From Pseudoxanthomonas sp. PXM03 (lineage in GTDB: Bacteria; Pseudomonadota; Gammaproteobacteria; Xanthomonadales; Xanthomonadaceae), in assembly GCF_014852005.1 (NCBI RefSeq), contig NZ_JACVAU010000001.1:1510001-1574000 (forward strand): DNA of 64,000 bases. The letters run 5' to 3'. Shown here piece after piece: positions 24,320 through 34,696 of this stretch; positions within the stretch are counted from its first letter, which is position 1, and every line of letters begins with the position of its first letter. Made by a program: the position numbers and the translations under genes. Below the pieces are notes generated by a model that ran no database searches, was not told where the DNA came from, and was given only the letters and a program-made list of their open reading frames with translations.

Positions 24320-25708
24320 TCACGCACGCTTCCAGCGTACGCCCTGCGGCGTGTCTTCCAGCAGGATGCCTTCGGCCGCCAGCTGGTCGCGGATGGCATC
24401 GGAGCGGGCGAAGTCGCGGGACTTCTTGGCGGCCGCGCGCTCGTCGATCAGCGCCTGGATGCGCGCATCGTCATCGGAGGAGGTGCCGCGGCTGAACCAT
24501 TCGGCCGGGTCCTGCTGGAGCAGGCCGAGCACGAGGCCGGCGCCGAGCAGCTCGCCTTTCAGGCGCTGCCGATCCTCTGGCGTCGTCGCCTTGCGGGCAT
24601 CTGCGGCGATGCGGGCGACTTCGGCCAGCGCCTGCGGCGTGTTCAGATCATCGCTGAGCGCCTCCTCGATGACCTGCGGCGTGAGCGGCACGACCTTGAT
24701 ATCGCCCAGGTCGCGCAGCGTGCCGTACAGCCGGTCCAGCGTGTTCTTCGACTGCTCCACGAGCGCGTCCGACCAGTCCAGTGGCTGCCGGTAGTGCGCG
24801 GAGAGCAGCGCGTAGCGCAGCGCTTCCGGCGGATGCTGCTGCAACAGGTCGTGCACCTTCTCGATGTTGCCCAGCGACTTGCTCATCTTGGCGCCGCCGA
24901 AGTTCAGCATGCCGTTGTGCAGCCAGAAACGCGCGAACGTCTTGTGCGAACCGTCGGCATGCTTGTGCGCGCACTCGCTCTGGGCCACTTCGTTCTCGTG
25001 GTGCGGGAACTGAAGGTCCACCCCGCCCGCATGGATGTCGATGGTCTCGCCCAGATGCGCAGCGGCCATCGCCGAGCACTCGATGTGCCAGCCGGGGCGA
25101 CCGACACCCCACGGCGACTCCCAGCCCGGCAGATCCGGGGTGGACGGTTTCCACAGCACGAAATCACCGGGGTCGCGCTTGTACGGCGCCACTTCCACGC
25201 GCGCGCCAGCCAGCATCTCTTCCGGATCGCGCCGCGAGAGCTTGCCGTACTCCGGGAAGCTGCCGACCGAGAACAGCACGTGGCCTTCCGCAGGGTAGGC
25301 ATGGCCGCCCGCGATCAGTTGCTCGATCATCGCGATGATGTGCGGGATGTGCGCCGTGGCGGCCGGTTCGATGTCCGGGCTGAATTCAGCCGTCACGCCC
25401 AGGCCGGCCATGTCCTGGCGGTAGGCATCGGCGTAGCGGTCGGTAATGGCCGAGATTGCCACGCCGAGTTCCTTCGCCGCCGCATTGATCTTGTCGTCCA
25501 CGTCGGTGATGTTGCGCGCGTAGCGCAGTGCGCCATAGCGCCGGCGCAGCAGCGCGGCCAGCACACCGAACACGACCGGCCCGCGGGCGTTGCCGATATG
25601 GACGTAGTTGTAGACGGTGGGCCCGCACACGTACATCGTGGGGACGGGGCCGAGAGGTTCGAATTCCTCGACCCGGCGGGTGAGGTTGTTGTGCAGGCGC
25701 AGGGTCAT
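24320..25708 (-). CDS. cysS: Cysteinyl-tRNA synthetase
   Basis: Charges tRNA(Cys). 462 residues, the usual size. The class I motif is in [20 protein letters not shown] (zinc Cys plus HIGH-type HIGN). Further zinc ligands are in [10 protein letters not shown] and [18 protein letters not shown] is intact. The C-terminal helical domain ends [29 protein letters not shown], typical of CysRS. ATG 25708 matches the family start [12 protein letters not shown]. It is divergent from the small exported protein at 25850. Confidence 0.97.
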   Translation of the reverse strand: MTLRLHNNLTRRVEEFEPLGPVPTMYVCGPTVYNYVHIGNARGPVVFGVLAALLRRRYGALRYARNITDVDDKINAAAKELGVAISAITDRYADAYRQDMAGLGVTAEFSPDIEPAATAHIPHIIAMIEQLIAGGHAYPAEGHVLFSVGSFPEYGKLSRRDPEEMLAGARVEVAPYKRDPGDFVLWKPSTPDLPGWESPWGVGRPGWHIECSAMAAAHLGETIDIHAGGVDLQFPHHENEVAQSECAHKHADGSHKTFARFWLHNGMLNFGGAKMSKSLGNIEKVHDLLQQHPPEALRYALLSAHYRQPLDWSDALVEQSKNTLDRLYGTLRDLGDIKVVPLTPQVIEEALSDDLNTPQALAEVARIAADARKATTPEDRQRLKGELLGAGLVLGLLQQDPAEWFSRGTSSDDDARIQALIDERAAAKKSRDFARSDAIRDQLAAEGILLEDTPQGVRWKRA

Positions 25709-25849
25709 GGAAGCGGGGCAGGGGAGAGCCGGTCGATTCTACCTTCTGTGCCGGGATGGGAGGTCGGTGAGGCTGCTTGGCGCCGATGTTCAGCCCCACT
25801 CAAGGCGCGGCCCCTAAACTGTGACACCGGGATACCACTTTCAGGCCAC

Positions 25850-26347
25850 ATGCACCGCCTCCGCTCCGCCCTTTTCCTGTCCTGCCTGCTGTTCGCCATG
25901 TCCGCCATGGCGCAGGAGCGGGTAATCCCGGCGGAGAACGTTCGCCTGGACTATGCGCAGGTATTGAGCGTGGAGCCGGTGTACCAGACCCTGCGGGCCA
26001 GCCGCACCGAGCAGCGGTGTGACGAAGTGCCGGCGCCGAAGCCCGAGCAACCGGTCGAGGAAGACAGTCGCTGGTCCAGGATGGTCAGCTCCGTGCGCGG
26101 GTGGTTCGGCAGTGACGAGGCCGCGGAGCCGCCGGTGGCGCCGCCGGTCCCGACGGTGAAGGTCAACTGCCGCATGGTGCCCGTCGAGCGCGAGTTCCAG
26201 AGGCCCATCGCCTACGATGTGGACTACATCTACAAGGGCGTGAAGTACCGTTCGCGTCTGGCCGAGGATCCTGGCAATCGCCTGCGCATCCGCGTTTCCG
26301 TGGCGCCTTACACGTCACCGCTGCAGTCATCGGCCAGCACGCCCTGA
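25850..26347 (+). CDS. Exported protein related to glycine-zipper surface antigens, zipper missing
   Basis: 165 residues with a signal peptide (MHRLRSALFLSCLLFAMSAMAQ). The first block, VRLDYAQVLSVEPVYQTLR, and the last, YDVDYIYKGVKYRSRLAEDP then NRLRIRVSVAP, resemble the two ends of 17-kDa glycine-zipper surface proteins of gammaproteobacteria, each side carrying a cysteine (QRCDE, VNCRMV). In those proteins a glycine-rich membrane-seeking hairpin joins the two ends. Here a 50-residue Pro/Glu linker containing WSRMVSSVRGWFG replaces it. It is probably periplasmic. The function is unknown. Confidence 0.6.
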   Translation: MHRLRSALFLSCLLFAMSAMAQERVIPAENVRLDYAQVLSVEPVYQTLRASRTEQRCDEVPAPKPEQPVEEDSRWSRMVSSVRGWFGSDEAAEPPVAPPVPTVKVNCRMVPVEREFQRPIAYDVDYIYKGVKYRSRLAEDPGNRLRIRVSVAPYTSPLQSSASTP

Positions 26348-26407
26348 TCCTGCGCCCGCCGAAAGAAGTCTTGCGCTGCGCCGCAGCACATGCGAGCATT
26401 CGCGCCC

Positions 26408-26500
26408 ATGAAGATGAACGCACACGCCCATGCTGACAGCGCGGCCCGCCAGGCCTCGAGCATGACGTCGCGTGCCCGTCGACCGGAATCCTGCATCTAG
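26408..26500 (+). CDS. Arginine leader peptide ahead of argF'
   Basis: A 30-residue frame, ATG 26408 to TAG 26498-26500. It reads MKMNAHAHADSAARQASS and then MTSRARRPESCI. Three of its four Arg codons (CGT 26471, CGT 26477, CGA 26480) cluster near the end. The stop is 35 bases before a strong terminator and 107 bases before argF'. There is no clear ribosome-binding site, so translation may be leaderless. The arrangement is that of a transcription-attenuation leader sensing charged tRNA(Arg). It is an inference from sequence; the peptide is too short for family assignment. Confidence 0.55.
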   Translation: MKMNAHAHADSAARQASSMTSRARRPESCI

Positions 26501-26559
26501 CTGGGCACCCCGGACGTCGTCGCTTGTTCACCGGAACCCAGCCAGAGGCTGGGTTTTTT
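26500..26559 (+). promoter_or_regulatory. Attenuator: terminator with competing antiterminator before argF'
   Basis: Terminator: AACCCAGCC at 26535-26543, loop AGA, GGCTGGGTT at 26547-26555, then a T run to 26559. Antiterminator: GCTGGG at 26500-26505, starting at the last base of the leader stop, can pair with CCCAGC at 26537-26542 of the terminator stem. A ribosome finishing the leader would cover 26500-26513 and let the terminator form. A ribosome stalled at the Arg codons would leave it free and allow read-through into argF'. Confidence 0.6.
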
Positions 26560-26606
26560 CGTTTCTGAAGCCCGTTTTGCCACATTCCCGAAACCAGGAT
26601 GCCGTA

Positions 26607-27608
26607 ATGAAGCACTTCTTGAACACGCAGGACTGGAGCCGCACCGAGCTGGACGCCCTGCTGACGCAGGCTGCCCTCTACAAGCAGCACAAGCTGGGCG
26701 ATGCGCTGAAGGGCAAGTCGATCGCGCTGGTGTTCTTCAACCCGTCGATGCGCACCCGCACCAGCTTCGAGCTGGGCGCGTTCCAGCTGGGTGGCCATGC
26801 CGTGGTGCTGCAGCCGGGCAAGGACGCATGGCCCATCGAGTTCAACCTGGGCACGGTGATGGACGGCGACACCGAGGAGCACATCGCCGAGGTGGCGAAG
26901 GTGCTGGGCCGCTACGTGGACCTGATCGGCGTGCGCGCCTTCCCGAAGTTCGTCGACTGGGCCTATGACCGCGAGGACATCGTGCTGAAGTCCTTCGCCA
27001 AGTACTCGCCGGTGCCGGTGATCAACATGGAGACCATCACCCATCCCTGCCAGGAACTGGCCCATGCGCTCGCGCTGCAGGAGCACTTCGGCACGTCAGA
27101 CCTGCGCGGCAAGAAGTACGTACTCACCTGGACCTACCACCCCAAGCCGCTGAACACCGCGGTTGCCAACTCGGCGCTGACCATCGCCACGCGCATGGGG
27201 ATGGACGTGACCCTGCTGTGCCCGACGCCGGACTACGTCCTGGACGAACGCTACATGGGTTGGGCTGAGCAGAACGTGGCCGAAAGTGGCGGTTCGCTGA
27301 CCGTCAGCCACGACATCGACAGCGCCTATGCAGGCGCCGACGTGGTCTACGCAAAGAGCTGGGGCGCGCTGCCGTTCTTCGGCAACTGGGAGCCCGAAAA
27401 GCCCATCCGCGACCAGTACAAGCACTTCATGGTGGACGAGCGGAAGATGGCGCTGACCAACAACGGCGTCTTCAGTCACTGCCTGCCGTTGCGCCGCAAC
27501 GTGAAAGCCACCGACGGCGTGATGGACTCGCCGCAGTGCATCGCCATCAATGAGGCCGAAAACCGCCTGCACGTGCAGAAGGCCATCATGGCCGCGTTGA
27601 TCAAATAG
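26607..27608 (+). CDS. argF': N-acetylornithine carbamoyltransferase
   Basis: Transfers carbamoyl phosphate to N-acetylornithine, giving N-acetylcitrulline, in the xanthomonad variant of arginine synthesis. 333 residues. SMRTRTS binds carbamoyl phosphate. The loop [11 protein letters not shown] replaces the ornithine-specific loop. Glu142 ([10 protein letters not shown]) and Lys300 ([10 protein letters not shown]) correspond to residues described in the Xanthomonas campestris enzyme for acetyl-substrate recognition and lysine carboxylation. It starts at ATG 26607. It follows an attenuator and heads the arg cluster. Confidence 0.93.
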   Translation: MKHFLNTQDWSRTELDALLTQAALYKQHKLGDALKGKSIALVFFNPSMRTRTSFELGAFQLGGHAVVLQPGKDAWPIEFNLGTVMDGDTEEHIAEVAKVLGRYVDLIGVRAFPKFVDWAYDREDIVLKSFAKYSPVPVINMETITHPCQELAHALALQEHFGTSDLRGKKYVLTWTYHPKPLNTAVANSALTIATRMGMDVTLLCPTPDYVLDERYMGWAEQNVAESGGSLTVSHDIDSAYAGADVVYAKSWGALPFFGNWEPEKPIRDQYKHFMVDERKMALTNNGVFSHCLPLRRNVKATDGVMDSPQCIAINEAENRLHVQKAIMAALIK

Positions 27609-27649
27609 GGCCGGCCTCGGTCCGCCGCTTCGACACGACACACCAACCC

Positions 27650-27672
27650 GGTGGGCCAAGGCCCACCCTACG
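27650..27672. repeat. Single GGTGGGCCAAGGCCCACC repeat
   Basis: A palindromic element GGTGGGCCAAGGCCCACC followed by CTACG, lying in the 74-bp gap between argF' and argG. The same element is found at 30468-30491 paired with a variant. It could fold into a strong hairpin just ahead of argG. Confidence 0.8.
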
Positions 27673-27682
27673 AGACTTCAAG

Positions 27683-28888
27683 ATGACGACCCCCCACGAA
27701 TCCAAAGACATCGTCCTCGCCTTTTCCGGCGGCCTCGACACCAGCTTCTGCGTGCCCTACCTGAAGGAGCGTGGCTGGAACGTGCACACCGTGTTCGCCG
27801 ACACCGGCGGCGTGGATGCAGAAGAGCGTGCCTACATCGAACAGCGCGCCGCCGACCTGGGCGTGGCCAGCCACGTCACCGTCGATGGCGGCCCCGCGAT
27901 CTGGGAGGGCTTCGTCAAGCCGTTCGTGTGGGCGGGCGAGGGCTACCAGGGCCAGTATCCGCTGCTGGTGTCCGATCGCTATCTCATCGTCGACGCCTCG
28001 CTGAAGCGCGCTGCCGAGTTGGGCACGAACGCGATCGCGCACGGCTGCACCGGCATGGGCAACGACCAGGTGCGCTTCGACCTCGCGGTGAAGGCCAGCG
28101 GTGACTACCGCATTGTGGCGCCGATCCGCGAGATCCAGAAGGAACACACCCAGACCCGCGCCTACGAACAGGCCTATCTGGAAGAGCGCGGCTTCGGCGT
28201 GCGCGCCAAGCAGAAGAGCTACACCATCAACGAGAACCTGCTGGGCCTGACCATGTCCGGTGGCGAGATCGATAAGTGGGAGGCCCCCGGTGAGGGTGCC
28301 CGCGGCTGGTGCGCGCCGCGTGCCGAATGGCCGGTGGAACCGTTGCGCGTCACGGTCGGCTTCAAGAACGGTGAAGCGGTCAGCCTGGACGGGCAGGCCA
28401 TCGGCGGCCCCGCGCTGCTGGCGAAGTTGAACGCGCTGTTCGCGCCGTACGGCGTGGGCCGCGGCGTATATACGGGCGACACCGTGATCGGGCTGAAGGG
28501 CCGCATCGTCTTCGAAGCGCCCGGCCTGGTGTCGTTGCTGGCCGCGCACCGCGCGCTGGAAGAGACCGTGCTGACCAAGCAGCAGAACCGCTTCAAGCCC
28601 GAGATCGCGCGCAAGTGGGTGGAACTGGTGTACGAAGGCTTCTACCACGACCCGTTGAAGGCCGACCTGGAAGCGTTCCTGCAGTCCTCGCAGGCCACCG
28701 TCAACGGCGAGGTCGTGCTGGAAACCCGCGGTGGTCGTGTGGACGCGGTGGCAGTGAAGTCCCCGCACATCCTCAATGCCAAGGGCGCAACCTACGCGCA
28801 GTCGGCGGACTGGGGCGTCGAGGAAGCCGAAGGCTTCATCAAGCTGTTCGGCATGAGCTCGACCCTGTGGGCCGAGATCAACCGCTGA
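27683..28888 (+). CDS. argG: Argininosuccinate synthase
   Basis: ATP-dependent joining of citrulline and aspartate. 401 residues. The N-type ATP pyrophosphatase loop AFSGGLDTS is near residue 14. [13 protein letters not shown] follows, and the product-binding C domain ends with [10 protein letters not shown]. It belongs to the more divergent argG type seen in xanthomonads, with the insert [19 protein letters not shown]. It lies between argF' and a GNAT gene, 13 bases before the latter. In this pathway it acts after acetylcitrulline is deacetylated by ArgE'. Confidence 0.95.
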   Translation: MTTPHESKDIVLAFSGGLDTSFCVPYLKERGWNVHTVFADTGGVDAEERAYIEQRAADLGVASHVTVDGGPAIWEGFVKPFVWAGEGYQGQYPLLVSDRYLIVDASLKRAAELGTNAIAHGCTGMGNDQVRFDLAVKASGDYRIVAPIREIQKEHTQTRAYEQAYLEERGFGVRAKQKSYTINENLLGLTMSGGEIDKWEAPGEGARGWCAPRAEWPVEPLRVTVGFKNGEAVSLDGQAIGGPALLAKLNALFAPYGVGRGVYTGDTVIGLKGRIVFEAPGLVSLLAAHRALEETVLTKQQNRFKPEIARKWVELVYEGFYHDPLKADLEAFLQSSQATVNGEVVLETRGGRVDAVAVKSPHILNAKGATYAQSADWGVEEAEGFIKLFGMSSTLWAEINR

Positions 28889-28901
28889 CCGGAGCGTGTC
28901 G

Positions 28902-29342
28902 ATGAGCGCCATGCGCGTCAGCACGGACAAGGCGGAACTGGATCTGCAATTGATCCACCGTTTCCTCTCCACCCAGGCTTACTGGAGCCAGGGCATCCCG
29001 GAGGACACGGTGGCGCGCGCGATCGCGGGCTCGCTGTGCTTCGGCGGCCATATCGAAGGTGTGGGACAGGTGGCGTTCGCGCGGGTCGTTTCGGACTTCG
29101 CGACGTTCGCCTACCTGGCCGACGTGTTCGTGCTGCCGGAACATCGCGGTCGCGGCTACAGCAAGCAGCTGGTCGCCGAGATCATGGCGCACCCGTACCT
29201 GCAGGGGCTGCGCCGGTTCATGCTGGCGACCTCCGACGCGCATGGTCTGTACGCGCCGTACGGCTTCGCGGCACCGGCCAAGCCGCAGACGCTGATGGAA
29301 GTGTTGCACCCGGATATCTACGCCGAGACGAAAACCGCATGA
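28902..29342 (+). CDS. GNAT family N-acetyltransferase
   Basis: 146 residues. Acetyl-CoA-binding motif VFVLPEHRGRGYSKQLVAEI is clear, with the C-terminal strand GLYAPYGFAAP. ATG 28902 is preferred over GTG 28896 because GGAG lies seven bases before it. Its ATGA overlaps the argE' start. The arg operon already encodes acetylglutamate synthase as a fusion, so this protein must acetylate something else or help with acetyl-group traffic. The substrate is unknown. Confidence 0.85.
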   Translation: MSAMRVSTDKAELDLQLIHRFLSTQAYWSQGIPEDTVARAIAGSLCFGGHIEGVGQVAFARVVSDFATFAYLADVFVLPEHRGRGYSKQLVAEIMAHPYLQGLRRFMLATSDAHGLYAPYGFAAPAKPQTLMEVLHPDIYAETKTA

Positions 29343-30427
29343 CTCTGCTTGCAACCACGCTCAAGCACCTGGAAGCGCTGGTGTCGTTCGACACTCGCAA
29401 TCCACCACGCGATATCGGTACGGACGGGATCTTCGACTACCTGCGTGCACAGCTGCCGGACTTCCGCATCGAGGTGACCGATCACGGCGCCGGCGCGGTG
29501 TCGTTCTTCGCCGTGCGCGGGCAGCCGAAGCGCGTGTTCAACGTGCACCTGGACACGGTGCCGTCCTCGCCCGCGTGGAGTGCGAGCCCGCACGTGCTGC
29601 GCATCGAGGGCGATCGTGCGATGGGCCTGGGCGCCTGCGACATCAAGGGAGCTGCCGCGGCACTGGTCGCTGCCGCGCAGGTGACGAAAGGCGACGCCGC
29701 GTTCCTGTTCACGACGGACGAGGAAGCGAACGACGCGCGCTGCATCGCCGCCTTCCTCGCGCGCGACCATGGCTTCGGCGAAGCCATCATTGCCGAACCG
29801 ACCCGGTGCGAAGCGGTGCTGGCGCACCGTGGCATCAGCGCCGTCCGCATGGCGTTCAAGGGGCAGGCCGGACATGCTTCTGCCGAGAATGCCCTGTCGC
29901 TGAGCGCACTGCACAACGCCATGCGCTGGGGTACGACCGCACTGGATTTCGTGCAGGACCAGCATCACATGCGCTTCGGCGGCCTGACCGGCCTGCGCTT
30001 CAACATCGGACGGGTCGAAGGTGGCATCAAGGCCAACATGATCGCGCCCAGTGCGGAGGTGCGTTTCGGCTTCCGCCCGCTGCCGTCGCAGGACATGGAT
30101 CAGCTGCACGCCACGTTCCGCGGTTTCGCCAACGCCGATGCGCTCGCCGAGTACGAGGAGACCTTCCGTGGACCGTCGTTGCCGTCCGGCGATGTCGCCC
30201 GTGCAGAGGAACGTCGCCTGGCTGCACGGGATCTTGCCGATGAACTCGGCTTGCCGATCGGCAACGCGGTCGACTTCTGGACGGAAGCGTCGCTGTTTTC
30301 CGCCGCGGGTCTGACCGCCTTCGTCTATGGCCCCGGCGATATCGCCCAGGCGCATACGGCGGATGAGTGGGTCTCGCTGGAGCAGTTGCAGCGGTATGCC
30401 GACAGCATCGTCAGGATCCTCCAGTAA
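29339..30427 (+). CDS. argE': N-acetyl-L-citrulline deacetylase
   Basis: An M20 metallopeptidase-fold deacetylase. In xanthomonads it releases citrulline from N-acetylcitrulline. 362 residues from ATG 29339, overlapping the GNAT stop. Metal-site blocks NVHLDTVPSS, GLGACDIKGAAAAL, FLFTTDEEAND and the His near the end (GDIAQAHTADEWV) are present, with the lid domain GHASAENALSLSALHN between. Sequence alone cannot separate it from acetylornithine deacetylase. The adjacent argF' settles the substrate. Confidence 0.9.
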   Translation: MTLLATTLKHLEALVSFDTRNPPRDIGTDGIFDYLRAQLPDFRIEVTDHGAGAVSFFAVRGQPKRVFNVHLDTVPSSPAWSASPHVLRIEGDRAMGLGACDIKGAAAALVAAAQVTKGDAAFLFTTDEEANDARCIAAFLARDHGFGEAIIAEPTRCEAVLAHRGISAVRMAFKGQAGHASAENALSLSALHNAMRWGTTALDFVQDQHHMRFGGLTGLRFNIGRVEGGIKANMIAPSAEVRFGFRPLPSQDMDQLHATFRGFANADALAEYEETFRGPSLPSGDVARAEERRLAARDLADELGLPIGNAVDFWTEASLFSAAGLTAFVYGPGDIAQAHTADEWVSLEQLQRYADSIVRILQ

Positions 30428-30429
30428 CG

Positions 30430-30491
30430 CGTAGGGCGGGCCCAGGCCCGCCATAGATCGTCAACGACGGTGGGCCAAGGCCCACCCTACG
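30430..30491. repeat. Inverted pair of GTAGGGCGGGCC...GGCCCACCCTACG repeats
   Basis: CGTAGGGCGGGCCCAGGCCC from 30430 and GGTGGGCCAAGGCCCACC at 30469-30486 (with CTACG after) lie between argE' and argB. Each folds on itself and the outer CGTAGGG/CCCTACG ends pair with each other. Same class as 27650-27672. Confidence 0.8.
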
Positions 30492-30503
30492 AAAGCAAGA
30501 GAC

Positions 30504-31823
30504 ATGGAATCCAACAAGCAAACCCGCCAGACCATCATCCGCCTGCTGTCCAGCATGGCCAGCGCGAAGGAGATCTCGCAGTACGTCAAGCGCTTCTCGC
30601 AGCTGGATGCCAAGCGCTTCGCCGTGGTCAAGGTCGGCGGCGCGGTGCTGCGCGATGATCTCGAAGCGCTGACATCGTCGCTTACGTTCCTGCAGGAAGT
30701 CGGGCTGACGCCCATCGTCGTGCACGGCGCGGGCCCTCAGCTGGACGAGGAGATGAACGCTGCCGGCATCACCAAGCAGACCGTCAACGGTCTGCGTGTT
30801 ACCACGCCGGAAGTGCTCGCCATCGTGCGCAAGGTGTTCCTGCAGCAGAACCTGGCGCTGGTCGAGGCGCTGCAGCAGGTCGGCGCGCGCGCCACGTCGA
30901 TTGTCTCCGGCGTGTTCGAGGCCGAGTACAAGGACCAGGCCACCTACGGCCTGGTCGGCGACGTCACCCGCATCAACCAGGCGCCCATCGAGGCCAGCCT
31001 GAAGGCCGGCTCCATTCCGGTGATCGCCAGCATGGGCGAGACCATGGGCGGGCAGATCCTCAACATCAATGCCGACTTCGCCGCCAACGAGCTGGTGCAG
31101 GTGTTGCAGCCGTACAAGATCATCTTCCTCACCGGGACCGGTGGCCTGCTGGATGCGGAGGGCCGGGTGATCGATTCGATCAACCTGTCCACCGAGTACG
31201 ACGAGCTGATGGCGCAGCCTTGGATCAACGGCGGCATGCGGGTGAAGATCGAACAGATCAAGGACCTGCTGGACCGCCTGCCGCTGACCTCGTCGGTGTC
31301 GATCACCAAGCCGGCGGAACTGGCCAAGGAGCTGTTCACCCACAAGGGCTCCGGCACCCTGGTCCGCCGCGGCGAGCGCGTGCTGCGCTTCGAAGGCTCC
31401 TGGGACGGCGTGGACCAGCCACGCCTGCGCACGCTGATCGAATCCAGCTTCGGCCGCACCCTGCTGGCCGACTATTTCGAACGCACCACGCCGTACCGCG
31501 TGTATGTCAGCGAGAACTATCGCACTGCCCTGATCCTGACGCAGGAGGAGGGCTTCGCCTACCTGGACAAGTTCGCCGTGCTCGATGACGCGCAGGGCGA
31601 GGGCCTGGGCCGGGCTGTCTGGCACGTGATGCGCGAAGAGAATCCGCAGCTGTTCTGGCGTTCGCGCCACAACAATGCGGTCAACATCTTCTATTACGCC
31701 GAGTCCGATGGCTGCTACAAGCAGGAGAAGTGGAAGGTGTTCTGGTACGGCATCGAGGATTTCGGCGACATCGAGCGTTGTGTGGTCCATTGCCGCACGC
31801 GACTGCCGACGTTGAAGGATTGA
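30504..31823 (+). CDS. argB: Bifunctional N-acetylglutamate synthase/kinase
   Basis: 439 residues carrying the first two steps of arginine synthesis in one chain. Residues about 1-285 are an amino-acid kinase domain ([40 protein letters not shown]). Residues about 290-439 are a GNAT domain ([20 protein letters not shown], then FWRSRHNN) that makes acetylglutamate. This is the vertebrate-like NAGS/K described from Xanthomonas and Maricaulis. Such enzymes are usually inhibited by arginine at the kinase domain. Confidence 0.93.
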   Translation: MESNKQTRQTIIRLLSSMASAKEISQYVKRFSQLDAKRFAVVKVGGAVLRDDLEALTSSLTFLQEVGLTPIVVHGAGPQLDEEMNAAGITKQTVNGLRVTTPEVLAIVRKVFLQQNLALVEALQQVGARATSIVSGVFEAEYKDQATYGLVGDVTRINQAPIEASLKAGSIPVIASMGETMGGQILNINADFAANELVQVLQPYKIIFLTGTGGLLDAEGRVIDSINLSTEYDELMAQPWINGGMRVKIEQIKDLLDRLPLTSSVSITKPAELAKELFTHKGSGTLVRRGERVLRFEGSWDGVDQPRLRTLIESSFGRTLLADYFERTTPYRVYVSENYRTALILTQEEGFAYLDKFAVLDDAQGEGLGRAVWHVMREENPQLFWRSRHNNAVNIFYYAESDGCYKQEKWKVFWYGIEDFGDIERCVVHCRTRLPTLKD

Positions 31824-31824
31824 C

Positions 31825-32448
31825 ATGGCGAACGCCTCTCTTCCCGCCGCGTGGCAGCATGTCCCCGTCCTGATGGGGCGCCATGCGCGTCTTGAGCCGA
31901 TGTCGCGAGATCACGTCGATGGCCTGCGTGCTGCATTGTCGGGCGATGCACTGGCCGCGCTGTGGTTCACGCAGGTGCCCAAGGCGGCCGACGCGTCGGC
32001 CTACGTCGACACGGTGCTGGCGGCACAGGCCGAAGGCCGTGTGCTGCCCTTCGTGGTGCGGGATGCGGGCGGGCGCGTCGTCGGCAGCACGCGCTTCTAC
32101 GGGTTGGAAGCAGACGTTCCCAAGCTCAGCATCGGCTACACCTGGTATACGCCGGACGTGCAGCGGACCGGCGTCAACACCGAAGCCAAGCTGCTGCTGC
32201 TCACGCACGCGTTCGAGACGTTGGGCTGCATCAGCGTGCTCTTCGAGACCAGCTGGTTCAACCACCGTTCGCGCACCGCGATCGCCCGGCTGGGCGCGAA
32301 GCAGGACGGCGTGCTCCGCAACCACAAGCGCCACACCGACGGCTCGCCGCGCGACACCGTCGTCTTCTCGATCATCGATGGCGAATGGCCGGCGGTGAAA
32401 CGCAACCTGCTGGCCAAGCTGGCCCGGCACGAACAGGATTCCCCATGA
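31825..32448 (+). CDS. GNAT family acetyltransferase (RimJ/RimL-like)
   Basis: 207 residues, starting one base after the argB stop and ending in ATGA overlap with argC, so it is held tightly in the operon. The RimJ/RimL type is shown by [48 protein letters not shown] and [20 protein letters not shown] with [20 protein letters not shown]. Such enzymes often acetylate protein N-termini or small amines. It is the second GNAT gene in this arg cluster. Its substrate is unknown. Confidence 0.88.
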   Translation: MANASLPAAWQHVPVLMGRHARLEPMSRDHVDGLRAALSGDALAALWFTQVPKAADASAYVDTVLAAQAEGRVLPFVVRDAGGRVVGSTRFYGLEADVPKLSIGYTWYTPDVQRTGVNTEAKLLLLTHAFETLGCISVLFETSWFNHRSRTAIARLGAKQDGVLRNHKRHTDGSPRDTVVFSIIDGEWPAVKRNLLAKLARHEQDSP

Positions 32449-33407
32449 GTACCCCCAAGACCGTCGGCATCGTCGGCGCCCGCGGCCACACCGGCGCCGA
32501 GTTGATCCGCCTGATTGCGCGCCATCCGCACCTCGAACTGCTGTTCGTGTCCTCGCGCGAGCTCGACGGGCAGAAGGTCAGCGACCATATCGAAGGGTTC
32601 ACCGGCGAGTTGCGCTACGAGAACCTGAGCCACGAGCAGGTCGGCGCGAAGGGCGCCGATGCGGTGATCCTGGCGCTGCCCAACGGCAAGGCGGCCGAGC
32701 TGGTCGCGGCCATCGATGCGCAGGCACCCGACACCGTCGTGGTCGACCTGTCGGCAGATTTCCGCTTCGACGAGCGCTGGTACTACGGCCTGCCGGAACT
32801 GACCCGGCAGAAGTACGCCGGCCAGAAGCGGATCAGCAATCCCGGCTGCTACGCCACCGCCATGCAGCTGGCGATCGCGCCCTTGCGTGACCGGCTGGCC
32901 GGGCCGCCGCAGTGCTTCGGCGTGTCCGGTTACTCCGGCGCGGGCACCACGCCATCGGACAAGAACAACACCGACCTGCTTCGCGACAACCTGATGCCGT
33001 ACGCACTCACCGACCACATGCATGAACGCGAGGTCGGCCGCCAGCTCGGCGTGCCGGTCGAGTTCATGCCGCACGTGGCGCCGCATTTCCGCGGCATCAC
33101 CATGACGGTCAACCTGTGGCTGCAGCAGGCGGCGAAGGTGGAAGACATTCGCTCGCTCTATCGCGAACGCTATGCACACGAACCGCTGATCCATGTCCTG
33201 GACGACGCGCCGTGGGTCAGCCGCATTGCCGGCAAGCATGGCGTGGAGATCGGTGGATTCACCCTGGCACCCGGCGGCAAGCGCCTGGTCGTGGTGGCGA
33301 CGCTCGACAACCTGCTCAAGGGGGCGGCGACGCAGGCGATGCAGAACCTCAACCTCGCGTTCGGGTTCGGAGAATTGGAAAGCATTCCGCAGGAGACGAT
33401 GGCATGA
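32445..33407 (+). CDS. argC: N-acetyl-gamma-glutamyl-phosphate reductase
   Basis: NADPH-dependent reduction of acetylglutamyl phosphate. 320 residues from ATG 32445, overlapping the upstream GNAT stop. Rossmann motif [17 protein letters not shown], the active-site cysteine in [13 protein letters not shown], the substrate loop [16 protein letters not shown] and HVAPHFRGI are all present. It overlaps argH by ATGA. Part of the continuous block argB-GNAT-argC-argH-yciI. Confidence 0.96.
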   Translation: MSTPKTVGIVGARGHTGAELIRLIARHPHLELLFVSSRELDGQKVSDHIEGFTGELRYENLSHEQVGAKGADAVILALPNGKAAELVAAIDAQAPDTVVVDLSADFRFDERWYYGLPELTRQKYAGQKRISNPGCYATAMQLAIAPLRDRLAGPPQCFGVSGYSGAGTTPSDKNNTDLLRDNLMPYALTDHMHEREVGRQLGVPVEFMPHVAPHFRGITMTVNLWLQQAAKVEDIRSLYRERYAHEPLIHVLDDAPWVSRIAGKHGVEIGGFTLAPGGKRLVVVATLDNLLKGAATQAMQNLNLAFGFGELESIPQETMA

Positions 33408-34696
33408 GCGAGCTGTTGTGGCAGAAGCCCGGCGTGGCGGTCGATGCCGAGATCCAGCGTTTCCTGGCCGGCGACGACGTGGTGCTGGATCGCGAGTTCT
33501 TCCTGCACGACATCCAGGCGAGTACCGCGCATGCGGAAGGCCTGCAGCGCATCGGCATCCTCTCGGGCGACGAACTGGCGGGGCTGAAGCGCGAACTCGC
33601 GGTGCTGGCGGATGACTTCCGGGCCGGACGCTTCGTGCTCGACGAGCGTTTCGAGGACGGTCACTCCGCCATCGAGGCGAGGCTGACGGAGCGCCTGGGG
33701 GATGCCGGCCGCAAGATCCATACCGGCCGCAGCCGCAACGACCAGATCCTGGTGGCCACGCGGCTGTGGCTGAAGGAGAAGCTGGCCCGCGTGGCCGTGC
33801 TGTCGCGCGAGATCGCCAAGGTGGCGCTGGACCGCGCGCAGGTCGAGCGCGACCTGCCGATTCCGGGCTACACGCACATCCAGCGTGCCGTCGTCTCTTC
33901 GGCCGGCATGTGGTGGGCGGGATGGGCGGAAGCCTTCATCGACAACACGACGCGCGCGCGCGACACGTTGAAGCTGGTCGACGCCAATCCGCTTGGCACC
34001 GCCGCAGGATATGGCGTCAACCTCAAGCTGGATCGCGAGCACACCACGGCCGCCCTGGGCTTCGCCCGCATGCAGGTCAGTCCCATCTATGCGCAGCTTT
34101 CGCGCGGAAAGTTCGAGATGGCGGCACTGGAGGCGCTGGGTGCGGCGACGCTCGACCTGCGCCGCATCGCCTGGGACCTGTCGCTGTTCACCAGCGCCGA
34201 GTTCGGTTTCGTCGCGCTGCCGGCGCAGTACACGACGGGCAGTTCGATCATGCCGAACAAGCGCAATCCCGATGTCATCGAGCTGATGCGCGCCACGCAT
34301 GCCAGCGTCGCGGCGGCACGCACGGAGATCGAGCAGCTCCTGTCCTTGCCGTCGGGCTACCACCGCGACCTGCAGGCCAGCAAGGGCGCGATCTTCCACG
34401 GCTTCGGACGCGGCCTGCCGGCGCTGGAGCTGTTGCCGGCACTGCTGGCCAACCTGGAGTGGCGCGAGGATCGGTTGCGTGCCGCGATCGACTCCGGCAT
34501 GTACGCCACCGACGTGGCGGTCGAGGCGGCGGTCGCGGGCGTTCCATTCCGCGATGCTTACAAGGCCGCTGCTGCATCGGCGGACAGTGCAGGGCAGGGG
34601 CGTACGCCTGAGGGCAGCCTTGCCGCACGCGTGTCGCCGGGCGCGGGCGCGGACCTGCGTCTTGGCGAACTGCTCGCGCGCTGGAACGCGCTGTGA
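33404..34696 (+). CDS. argH: Argininosuccinate lyase
   Basis: Splits argininosuccinate into arginine and fumarate. 430 residues, slightly shorter than the usual 460. Seen are the fumarase-superfamily signature [36 protein letters not shown] and [12 protein letters not shown]. The C-terminus is shortened and Ala-rich ([15 protein letters not shown]). ATG 33404 overlaps the argC stop. The last bases overlap the GTG of the next gene. Confidence 0.95.
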   Translation: MSELLWQKPGVAVDAEIQRFLAGDDVVLDREFFLHDIQASTAHAEGLQRIGILSGDELAGLKRELAVLADDFRAGRFVLDERFEDGHSAIEARLTERLGDAGRKIHTGRSRNDQILVATRLWLKEKLARVAVLSREIAKVALDRAQVERDLPIPGYTHIQRAVVSSAGMWWAGWAEAFIDNTTRARDTLKLVDANPLGTAAGYGVNLKLDREHTTAALGFARMQVSPIYAQLSRGKFEMAALEALGAATLDLRRIAWDLSLFTSAEFGFVALPAQYTTGSSIMPNKRNPDVIELMRATHASVAAARTEIEQLLSLPSGYHRDLQASKGAIFHGFGRGLPALELLPALLANLEWREDRLRAAIDSGMYATDVAVEAAVAGVPFRDAYKAAAASADSAGQGRTPEGSLAARVSPGAGADLRLGELLARWNAL

